Assembly (NCBI GenBank): GCA_964649815.1
Contig: CAZYQC010000002.1
Span: 62,001 to 126,000 of the forward strand
DNA from: G013214665 sp964649815
GTDB lineage: Bacteria > Pseudomonadota > Alphaproteobacteria > Rhodobacterales > Rhodobacteraceae
DNA: 64,000 nt
Direction of reading: 5' to 3'
Below the pieces are notes generated by a model, which did not search any database, had not been told where the DNA came from, and was given only the letters and a program-made list of their open reading frames with translations. Below, one piece after another: positions 1 through 6,969 of this stretch. The stretch's first letter is position 1. Every line of letters starts with the position of its first letter. Both the position numbers and the translations under genes were made by a program.

Positions 1-885
1 TAGATATCGCGCGCAACCATAAAGCGCCGCACTGTCATCGGTCAAAAGATAGGCAGGTATATCCGATACGATATGCGAAAACGCCGTGTCGTTCCGAAGC
101 GGGTCCAGCACTTGCCCACGCCAGTCTTCGGCAAGCATCGTGGTTGCCAAAGAGCCGTTAAAGTAAATGCCCCCCAACGGCCAATACGCATAAGCAAGTT
201 GGCGCACCATTTCGCCCAAAGCCACCGCCATCGCGGATAACGTGCGATGCATGTCGTCCGAACCCGCTGCGGCAATCTCGGGCGCTGTGGCATAGGCGTT
301 GCCCAAAGCAACATGCAGGCGGCTAAGGCCAGCGCCGCAAAACAGATGCTCTGCCGTCGGGAAGGCAGAGGTATCGCACGAAAAATCCGCGAGGCATTTG
401 TGAACGCTGACCGGCAATGAGGTCTGACCGAACTCGACCGAAAAAACGTTGGGCGACTTCAGCGGGCTGACGTTAAAGCCGGTTCCCAGCCCCACAACCA
501 ACGCCTGTTCGTCCCGGCGCCGGGGCAAATCAGGGGTCAAAGGTTCCATAAACCGATCAGGCAGGTCAGGTATGGCATGCCCAAGCGCGGCCAGATCGTT
601 CAGAATCTGAACACGCGCAACGCCCAGCAGGTCAGAAAGGCTTGCCCGATGGATTGTCCAATCGCGGTTGGTCAGTTTGCCCGTCTCTTCGGTCGACGGC
701 CCAGCAATAGCCACTGCCATCTTGGCTGGCGCTGCATGTCCGTTGGCGAAGGTGGTCGCAATGCTTTCAAAGTCGGCGAAATCATCATTCAGAAAACGCT
801 GCACTGTTCCGGGCAATACCTGACCACCCGACACATAGGCCATGCGCGTATTCGTTCCGCCAACATCGGCAACGATTGCATCCAC
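1..885 (-). CDS. glk: Glucokinase, 3'-truncated by the window edge
   Basis: Phosphorylates glucose with ATP in the cytoplasm to give glucose 6-phosphate. The frame stays open to base 1, so 295 residues are visible and the stop lies outside; the family is usually about 310-330 residues. The GTG at 885-883 opens a frame that begins VDAIVADVGGTNTR, the phosphate-binding motif of the hexokinase/ROK/Glk fold. Further on come TNRDW, LNDLAALG (the LND catalytic region), GLGTGFNV and VEFGQ, in the order seen in bacterial Glk. The start is 5 bases after the xylG stop, with GAGGG upstream, so it is the last visible gene of the xylFHG operon. Context suggests that sugar entering through the ABC transporter is phosphorylated at once, which points to glucose as at least one substrate. 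A ROK-type or fructokinase activity is less likely because the CxCGxxGCxE zinc motif is not seen. Confidence 0.85.
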   Translation of the reverse strand, partial: MDAIVADVGGTNTRMAYVSGGQVLPGTVQRFLNDDFADFESIATTFANGHAAPAKMAVAIAGPSTEETGKLTNRDWTIHRASLSDLLGVARVQILNDLAALGHAIPDLPDRFMEPLTPDLPRRRDEQALVVGLGTGFNVSPLKSPNVFSVEFGQTSLPVSVHKCLADFSCDTSAFPTAEHLFCGAGLSRLHVALGNAYATAPEIAAAGSDDMHRTLSAMAVALGEMVRQLAYAYWPLGGIYFNGSLATTMLAEDWRGQVLDPLRNDTAFSHIVSDIPAYLLTDDSAALYGCARYL

Positions 886-890
886 GTGCT

Positions 891-1652
891 TCAACCCTCG
901 CCCGGCTTTTTGCCCAAAATGATCATGCCCAGCAGGTCATCATCCGTGACATCTGCAACATCCACGGTTCCAACCAGTTCCCCGTTTTTCATCACGGACG
1001 CCCGATCGCACAGATCCATGACATCGTGGATGTCGTGGCTGATCAAAAAGATCCCTATGCCTTCTGCCTTCAACTGCTGGATCAACTCAGAGACCATTTG
1101 CGTCTCATGCGGACCCAAAGCCGCTGTCGGTTCGTCCATAATCAGGACTTTGGCGTCAAAATAGACAGCCCGGGCAATCGCCACCGACTGCCGCTGTCCG
1201 CCAGACAATGCGGACACTGGGTCCGAGAACTTTTGGAAGTTTGGATTAAGACGCGCCATGATCTTGCGTGTCTCAGCTTCCATTGCGTCATCATCGACCA
1301 ATCCCAGTGGGGAAACCAACTCGCGCCCAAGAAAGAGGTTGGATGCAGCGTCGAGATTGTCGGCCAATGCCAGCGTCTGATAAATTGTCTCGATGTTCAG
1401 CGCGCGTGCATCGCGCGGGTTCGAGATTTGCACGCGTTGACCGTTGAGGTAAATCTCGCCCGCATCTGCTTGATAAGCGCCAGAAAGGACCTTGATCAGC
1501 GTCGACTTTCCGGCCCCGTTATGGCCAAGCAGGCCGACGACCTCGCCCGGATACAAGTCGACCGAGACATGATCCACCGCCCGAATGCCGCCAAAGCTGA
1601 TAGAGATGTCGCGCATCTCCACCAAAGGTGTGCCACTGCGATCCACAGTCAT
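891..1652 (-). CDS. xylG: Sugar ABC transporter ATP-binding protein, single-domain XylG/FrcA type
   Basis: ATPase subunit of a CUT2-type monosaccharide importer, acting at the inner face of the membrane with the XylH-like permease. The 253 residues hold one complete ABC domain: Walker A GHNGAGKST at 43-51, signature LSGGQRQ at 149-155, Walker B VLIMDEPT at 169-176, then the switch histidine in LISHD. Classical XylG, RbsA and AraG are about 500 residues with two fused ABC domains. Here only one is present, as in FrcA of rhizobia, so the protein probably works as a homodimer. ATG at 1652 overlaps the xylH stop (ATGA), showing translational coupling. The symbol reflects the operon; the transported sugar is inferred. 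Confidence 0.9.
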   Translation of the reverse strand: MTVDRSGTPLVEMRDISISFGGIRAVDHVSVDLYPGEVVGLLGHNGAGKSTLIKVLSGAYQADAGEIYLNGQRVQISNPRDARALNIETIYQTLALADNLDAASNLFLGRELVSPLGLVDDDAMEAETRKIMARLNPNFQKFSDPVSALSGGQRQSVAIARAVYFDAKVLIMDEPTAALGPHETQMVSELIQQLKAEGIGIFLISHDIHDVMDLCDRASVMKNGELVGTVDVADVTDDDLLGMIILGKKPGEG

Positions 1653-2950
1653 ACCTTCTCTCCTGTCCGCTTGCGGTAGATGATGTCGATCAAAACGGCC
1701 AACACCAGAACGCCCCCGACGACGATGTTCTGAAGTGGAGCATCAACCCCGACCATTGCCATGCCCGATTGCAACGACTGCATGATGAGCGCGCCCAAAA
1801 TAGCGCCGTGGATTGTACCCAACCCCCCAGCCAAAGCCGTGCCGCCGATGACAGCCGCCGCGATCACGCGCAATTCGTCCAAGGTTCCGATGTCGTTGGA
1901 GTGGTTGGTCAAACGCGCAGACGCGACAACAGCAGACAGCGCGCAAAGGGCCCCCATCAAGGCAAAGACCTTGACCGTCAAAAGGCGCGTGTTGATCCCT
2001 GACAATTCCGCTGCATCCGGGTTGCCCCCGGTCGCAAAGATGTAGCGGCCCAGCCGTGTGCGTTTCGCAATCAAGGTCATGCCGATCGCGATGACAATCA
2101 GCACCAGGACCGAGATCGGCAGACCATATGCCTGTGTGAAGCCCTCTGGCATTTCCTCGCCGCGCGCGGCGAACATTCTCGCCAGGCGTCGCTGCGGGAT
2201 TTCGTACGCGTTCAGCGTGGCGACAAAACCCATGATCGCGACAGTGATAATGCCGGCCAGCACAAGCTCTGCCCACATGGGCTTGACCGGAAACCCGTGG
2301 CGCGCCTTGTTTCTGCGCGCATTCCAAAGCGCGGCAAGTGCAGCTGCCGTACAAATCAGACCAACGATCCAGCTTCCGGTCGCACCCAAGGTGCCATTGA
2401 TACCGCCGAATTGTTGAAAGGTCGTATCGAGCGGGCCAATTGTCTGACCGCTGGTCAGATACCACCCCACATTGCGCCACACGAGCAGACCACCCAAGGT
2501 GACAATAAAGGCGGGGATGGCCAGATAGCCCACGAGCCAGCCGTGAAACGCCCCAATCACCACGCCAGTCAGGAGGCCGGTTAGGATCGCCAGCCAAGGG
2601 ATCAGCGGATGCCCCAGCTCAAGGCCCAGCGTTTCCGGCAACCACCGGGTTTGCGTCATCGCCATCACGGCCGAGCAGGTCGCCAACAGCGCCCCCACGC
2701 TCAGGTCGATGTGACGCGTGACGATGATAAAGACCATCCCCGTTGCCATAATCGCGACCGAAACCGTCTGGATCGTGAGGTTAAAGATATTGCGCGGGGT
2801 CAGGAACCGACCGCCAGTTGCGAGGTCAAAGGCAATGCAGAGCACAACAAACGCGCCAACCATGCCCAAAAGACGCAAATCGATTTCTAAAGTCTGCAGG
2901 AAGTTACGCCGCTGCGATGGCAACGCCGCGTCTTGAGTTTGATCATACAT
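1649..2950 (-). CDS. xylH: Sugar ABC transporter permease, XylH-like
   Basis: Inner-membrane permease of the BPD_transp_2 family (RbsC/XylH). The 433 residues contain about 10-12 hydrophobic segments. The family-typical stretch after residue 300 reads GRYIFATGGNPDAAELSGI, followed by GGTALAGGLGTIHGA and a short basic tail. It is a little longer than E. coli XylH (393). There is a conserved loop-rich region near residues 210-270 and a cytoplasmic N-terminus. The ATG at 2950 follows an AAGG about 8 bases upstream. It lies second in the operon after xylF, from which it is separated by 96 bases of hairpin-rich sequence, and its end overlaps xylG by 4 bases. Confidence 0.9.
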   Translation of the reverse strand: MYDQTQDAALPSQRRNFLQTLEIDLRLLGMVGAFVVLCIAFDLATGGRFLTPRNIFNLTIQTVSVAIMATGMVFIIVTRHIDLSVGALLATCSAVMAMTQTRWLPETLGLELGHPLIPWLAILTGLLTGVVIGAFHGWLVGYLAIPAFIVTLGGLLVWRNVGWYLTSGQTIGPLDTTFQQFGGINGTLGATGSWIVGLICTAAALAALWNARRNKARHGFPVKPMWAELVLAGIITVAIMGFVATLNAYEIPQRRLARMFAARGEEMPEGFTQAYGLPISVLVLIVIAIGMTLIAKRTRLGRYIFATGGNPDAAELSGINTRLLTVKVFALMGALCALSAVVASARLTNHSNDIGTLDELRVIAAAVIGGTALAGGLGTIHGAILGALIMQSLQSGMAMVGVDAPLQNIVVGGVLVLAVLIDIIYRKRTGEKV

Positions 2951-2963
2951 GTGCTTGGCCTTC

Positions 2964-3037
2964 GATTTTTCGCCGAAAAATCAGTGACGGCTTCAGTCCG
3001 TCAGTCTGTGTGACCCGGGCCGCGATCGCGGCCCAGG
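2964..3037 (-). promoter_or_regulatory. Three consecutive hairpins between xylF and xylH
   Basis: In the direction of transcription the intercistronic RNA can form three separate stems. The first, 3037-3014, is built on the perfect 18-base palindrome GGGCCGCGATCGCGGCCC with two more G-C pairs and one G-U pair outside. The second is TGACGG/CCGTCA at 2985-3003. The third is GATTTTTC/GAAAAATC with a three-base loop at 2964-2982. None is followed directly by a long U tract. Hairpins in this position usually protect the upstream binding-protein message or reduce read-through, so XylF would be made in excess over the permease. That role is inferred. Confidence 0.6.
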
Positions 3038-3046
3038 CCGGGAGGA

Positions 3047-4075
3047 TTAGTTACAAGGAGCTGGTCCGCCAGAAACGCCCTGGCAGAGCTTTTCAACCGA
3101 GATCCAGCCAGCGTCCGTGACAACCGTCAGATTGTCAGCAGTGATCGGAACCGGAGCGAGGAAGATCGCCGTCATGTCGGTGCCGCCAGGAGACGTCCAC
3201 GCCTGTGCGCCGCTGACATCCGCCATCGCGCTGCCGCCTGCCAATGCGACGGCAATCTCGCCTGCCGCTTTACCAAGCTCGCGCGCGTCTTTCCAAACGG
3301 ACACGGTCTGTGTGCCCAGCGCCACGCGGTTCAGCGCGGCATGATCGCCGTCCTGACCCGAAACTGGGATGCCTTCCATACCTTGCGCGGTCAGAGCGGC
3401 CACGACGCCGCCGGCTGTGCCGTCGTTGGAGGCGACAACTGCGTCAACACCGTTGTCGGTCGCCGTCAGGATCTGTTCCATGTTGCGCTGCGCATTCGCT
3501 GGCAGCCAGCCATCGGTATAGGCTTCGCCAACGATCTCAATGTCGCCAGCGTCGATTGCGGCTTGGATGATTTCTTGCTGTCCACCACGCAGAAAGTCTG
3601 CGTTCGGGTCAGTCGGAGAGCCTTTGATCATGACGTAGCGGCCTTTGGGCTGCGCAGCAAAAACAGCGCGCGCCTGCATGCGGCCAACTTCCACGTTGTC
3701 AAATGTCAGATAGAACGCGCGGCTGTCTTCGATCAGACGGTCATAGCCGACAACAGGAATACCTTCCGCGTCCGCGGCCTCGACCGCTGGGCCAATCGCC
3801 TGCGCGTCCTGAGCGAGAATGATCAGCGCATCGGCACCCTGAGCGATCAGGCTTTCAACGTCCGAAAGCTGCTTCGCAGAAGAGGACTGCGCGTCGGAAG
3901 AGATGTACTTTGCACCGGCGGCTTCCAGCGCCGCTTTGATTGCGGCTTCGTCAGTTTTCCAACGTTCTTCCTGGAAATTTGACCAGCTGACACCAACGGT
4001 GATGTCCTGGGCAAAGGCCGCTGTGCTCAGCAGCGTAGCAGCCGCAATCGCAGCAGCTTTTTTCAAAATAGTCAT
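3047..4075 (-). CDS. xylF: Periplasmic sugar-binding protein, XylF-like
   Basis: Solute-binding subunit of the importer, acting in the periplasm. A signal peptide of about 22 residues (MTILKKAAAIAAATLLSTAAFA) precedes QDITVGVSWSN. Motifs typical of D-xylose-binding proteins follow: QEERWKTDE near the N-terminus, IPVVGYDRLI in the hinge-side segment, and a late VSGQDGDHAALNRV. The mature protein is about 320 residues, normal for peripla_BP_4 members. An ATG 24 bases further upstream exists, but the start at 4075 is chosen because GGGAGGAA lies 5 bases before it and the signal peptide begins there. It is the first gene of xylF-xylH-xylG-glk and is transcribed away from the ROK regulator. Close XylF resemblance suggests xylose; the neighbouring glucokinase suggests glucose; both may be carried. 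Confidence 0.92.
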   Translation of the reverse strand: MTILKKAAAIAAATLLSTAAFAQDITVGVSWSNFQEERWKTDEAAIKAALEAAGAKYISSDAQSSSAKQLSDVESLIAQGADALIILAQDAQAIGPAVEAADAEGIPVVGYDRLIEDSRAFYLTFDNVEVGRMQARAVFAAQPKGRYVMIKGSPTDPNADFLRGGQQEIIQAAIDAGDIEIVGEAYTDGWLPANAQRNMEQILTATDNGVDAVVASNDGTAGGVVAALTAQGMEGIPVSGQDGDHAALNRVALGTQTVSVWKDARELGKAAGEIAVALAGGSAMADVSGAQAWTSPGGTDMTAIFLAPVPITADNLTVVTDAGWISVEKLCQGVSGGPAPCN

Positions 4076-4138
4076 ATGTTCCTCCCAAAGGTTCGCCACC
4101 CAACATCATCGGGTTCTGAGCGGCGCGGTCATTGTGAG

Positions 4139-4165
4139 TTTAATTAATTCGAAAAGCAAATTAAA
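4139..4165. promoter_or_regulatory. Candidate ROK-repressor operator
   Basis: The 166-base divergent region between xylF and the ROK gene (4076-4241) holds one markedly AT-rich block. Its arms TTTAATT (4139-4145) and AATTAAA (4159-4165) form an inverted repeat with a 13-base spacer, centres 20 bases apart, or about two helical turns. A dimeric winged-helix repressor of the ROK class could bind such a site and control both directions. No other inverted repeat is evident in the gap. Promoter -35/-10 boxes cannot be assigned securely. Confidence 0.5.
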
Positions 4166-4241
4166 TTAGACAGACGGGCAGAAAAAAGGCATCCTCCTCA
4201 AAGGTTGGTGTCCTGCACTTTGGAAAGAATGTTGTGAATTC

Positions 4242-5444
4242 ATGGCCTTAGGATCGCAAAGAGAAGAAAGTTCGCGCGCCCTTTTGCGCGCAATTTCGAC
4301 TTTGGGACCGGTGGCACGGGCTGATTTGGCGACTGAAACAGGGCTGAGCCGACCCACTGTTACCGAGATTACAGCCGATCTTTTGAAGGCTGGGCTCATA
4401 AAAGAGGTCGCGCGCGACACCAAAAACGAATCACTTAAGCGCGGCAGACCCCGTGTCGACCTAAAAATCGATGGAACCGCCCGTTACGTTGCGGGACTTA
4501 AGGTTGCGAGCACAAAAATCTCGCTTGTCTTGACCGATTTCGAAGGTGTGCCCACCGCGACCGTCGACCACGATCTAGCTCCGGGGCCGCAGCCCGCCGA
4601 ATACCTGGCCAATGAGATCGCACAGGCGTTGGAGGCCTTGGCCCGCGAGGCGGATCTGTCTTTGTCCATGATATCAGGCGTCGGCGTCGGGATGGCAGGG
4701 ATCATCGACGGCGAAACCGGGCACGTCTATTGGTCACCCAGCCTGACCGCCAAGGACGTGGCGTTTCAAGCAATCCTGGCACAGCGCCTGTCGATGCCAG
4801 TTTTCATCGACAACGACGCAAATCTGGTCGCCATCGCAGAAAAACGTGTGGGTCTTGGGCGCGGGTTAAGCGACTTTATCGTGGTGACAATCGAAGGCGG
4901 TGTCGGCATGGGCATCGTTTTGGGCGGCGAAGTTTACCGCGGCGCCAGGGGTTCTGGTGCTGAATTCGGCCATACCAAAATTCAATTCGAAGGAGAGCTT
5001 TGCCGCTGCGGTCAACGCGGGTGCCTAGAGGCTTATGTCGCTGACTATGCGATCCAAAGAGAAGCCGCCAAAGTCGGCGCGGTGTCTGCGGCACTCCAAT
5101 CAGGAGAAGCGGCAATGCACATTTTCCAAGCCGCCGAAAAAGGCGACGAACGCGCACTGGCGGTTCTCAGCAAAGCCGGGCGCATGTTCGCAATGGGGTT
5201 GGCCAATATCGTCAATGTGTTTGATCCAGAACTGATCATTTTGGCCGGAGAGCAACTGCAATCCGACCACCTTTATTCGCGGACAGTCCTGGAAGAGACG
5301 CGCCAAAACTCCATCCAAATTGGGAAACCATCACCCAGGGTCGAAGTTCACGATTGGGATAACATGATGTGGGCGCGCGGTGCAGCCGCATATGCTTTGG
5401 AATTTGTTTTGGACCTCTCGGTTAAGGGCCTGCACCGTGCGTAA
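4242..5444 (+). CDS. ROK-family transcriptional regulator of the sugar operon
   Basis: Probable sugar-responsive repressor (XylR/NagC-like). An N-terminal winged helix-turn-helix lies at about 25-50 (ARADLATETGLSRPTVTEI). It is followed by a sugar-kinase-like ROK domain with GVGMAGIIDG (147-156), IDNDAN (189-194), EFGH (241-244) and the zinc motif CRCGQRGCLE (254-263). The length of 400 residues matches ROK regulators rather than free ROK kinases (about 300). It is divergent from xylF and shares the AT-rich inverted repeat at 4139-4165, so it most likely controls xylFHG-glk and itself. Its last 8 bases overlap the GTG of the following secreted-protein gene. The effector is unknown; xylose or glucose are the first candidates. 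Confidence 0.9.
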   Translation: MALGSQREESSRALLRAISTLGPVARADLATETGLSRPTVTEITADLLKAGLIKEVARDTKNESLKRGRPRVDLKIDGTARYVAGLKVASTKISLVLTDFEGVPTATVDHDLAPGPQPAEYLANEIAQALEALAREADLSLSMISGVGVGMAGIIDGETGHVYWSPSLTAKDVAFQAILAQRLSMPVFIDNDANLVAIAEKRVGLGRGLSDFIVVTIEGGVGMGIVLGGEVYRGARGSGAEFGHTKIQFEGELCRCGQRGCLEAYVADYAIQREAAKVGAVSAALQSGEAAMHIFQAAEKGDERALAVLSKAGRMFAMGLANIVNVFDPELIILAGEQLQSDHLYSRTVLEETRQNSIQIGKPSPRVEVHDWDNMMWARGAAAYALEFVLDLSVKGLHRA

Positions 5445-6957
5445 GTGGGTTTTGGCGCTGTGTATGTTGACGGCGACGCCAGCCACGGCACAGGTTTCTT
5501 TTCAAACTGTACCCCTTCCCCCCCATGTTTACGATGGCGGTTGGGAGCACTTTGTCGGCGGCGGTTTGGCCGTTTTCGATTGCGATGATGATGGCGACCT
5601 CGACATGGTTGCCGCCGGTGGCACAAACCCAATGGCGCTGTTTCGGAACAACAGCATGGGCACCATCCAATTCGCGCAAACGCCAATCGACATAACGGCC
5701 ACCACAGGCGCCTATCCCATCGACCTGGACGCAGACGATCTGTTGGATCTTGTGGTCCTGCGCGTTGGGCCAGACGTCATTTTGAAAGGCACAGGCGACT
5801 GTACCTTTGTCCAGACCGAACTGCCGGGCGTTCAGTTTGGTGATCATTGGACAACCGCGTTTTCGGCCACATGGGAGCCGGGCCAAGACAAACCCACGCT
5901 GGTATTTGGCCACTACGTCGATCGCAGCGACCCCGAAGGCCCGTTTGAGGCTTGCGACGAAAATCATCTGTGGCGACCGGAGGCGGGCGGCACGTATCAA
6001 CGCACCATTCTTGCCCCCGGCTATTGTCCCTTGTCGGCGCTTTTTACCGATTGGCAACGGCGCGGCGCACAAGACCTCCGCCTGTCAAACGATCGCCACT
6101 ACTACGTCAGGGACGGCGCCGAACAGATCTGGCAAGTGTCGCCAGAAGTCAAACAACTTGGCGAAGCCGACGGCTGGCGCAGGCACCAACTCTGGGGCAT
6201 GGGGATCGCAACCCGCGACTTGGATCGCGACGGCCGCGATGAGGTCTTTCTGTCGTCAATGGGTGATCAACGCTTGATGCGCCAAACGGGGCAAGACGCA
6301 ACATTCGAAGACGTGCCCTTTTCGATGGGCACAACCGCGCACCGCCCCTATGTCGGTGACGATGGGCGGCCGTCGACCGGCTGGCACATCGCCTTTGGCG
6401 ACGTTCAAAACGACGGGCGCGACGATGTGTTTATCGCAAAAGGCAACGTCCAAGAGATGCCGGGCCTTGCGATGCAAGACCCAAACAACCTCTTGATCGG
6501 GCAGCCTGATGGAACCTTTGCAGAGGCAGGTGACACAGCCGGTATCGTCAGTTTCCACCGCGGGCGCGGGGCTGCTCTGGCTGATTTCAATGCTGACGGT
6601 CTTTTGGACATAGCGGTTCTCAACCGGCGCGCACCGCTTGAGGTTTGGCAAAACACGACCCCAAACACGGGACGTTGGCTTCAACTCTCGCTACATTCTG
6701 CAGGCGGCAACACCGGGGCCGTCGGCACCTTTGTCGAGGTGAACGACAGCCAACAAACTCAAAGCCGTGAAGTTGTTGTCGGTGGCGGCCACGCGGGTGG
6801 GGTTTCGGGCCCGCTACATTACGGCCTGGGCCGCGCAACCCAAGTTAAGATGCGCGTCAAGTGGCCCGGCCGACCCTGGAGCGATTGGGACACCGTCGAC
6901 ACCAATCGAACGCTGCGTGTTGATCGCTTTGCCGACGGTTTCCGTATCGCAGACTAG
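5437..6957 (+). CDS. Secreted CRTAC1-type protein with FG-GAP/VCBS repeats and ASPIC/UnbV domain
   Basis: The GTG at 5437 (MRKWVLALCMLTATPATAQ) opens a clear Sec signal peptide, giving 506 residues; it overlaps the ROK gene by 8 bases. The mature part contains at least five Asp-rich calcium-binding loops of FG-GAP/VCBS blades: DCDDDGDLD, DLDADDLLD, DLDRDGRDE, DVQNDGRDD and DFNADGLLD. At the C-terminus an ASPIC/UnbV segment (about residues 425-495) includes GAVGTFVEV, REVVVGGGHAGG and YGLGR. Such proteins form an extracytoplasmic beta-propeller; their bacterial roles are poorly known. The overlap implies co-expression with the sugar regulator, but I see no enzyme motif. An upstream in-frame start would remove the signal peptide from the N-terminus, so it is disfavoured. 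Confidence 0.85.
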   Translation: MRKWVLALCMLTATPATAQVSFQTVPLPPHVYDGGWEHFVGGGLAVFDCDDDGDLDMVAAGGTNPMALFRNNSMGTIQFAQTPIDITATTGAYPIDLDADDLLDLVVLRVGPDVILKGTGDCTFVQTELPGVQFGDHWTTAFSATWEPGQDKPTLVFGHYVDRSDPEGPFEACDENHLWRPEAGGTYQRTILAPGYCPLSALFTDWQRRGAQDLRLSNDRHYYVRDGAEQIWQVSPEVKQLGEADGWRRHQLWGMGIATRDLDRDGRDEVFLSSMGDQRLMRQTGQDATFEDVPFSMGTTAHRPYVGDDGRPSTGWHIAFGDVQNDGRDDVFIAKGNVQEMPGLAMQDPNNLLIGQPDGTFAEAGDTAGIVSFHRGRGAALADFNADGLLDIAVLNRRAPLEVWQNTTPNTGRWLQLSLHSAGGNTGAVGTFVEVNDSQQTQSREVVVGGGHAGGVSGPLHYGLGRATQVKMRVKWPGRPWSDWDTVDTNRTLRVDRFADGFRIAD

Positions 6958-6969
6958 GGTCAGGACCCC

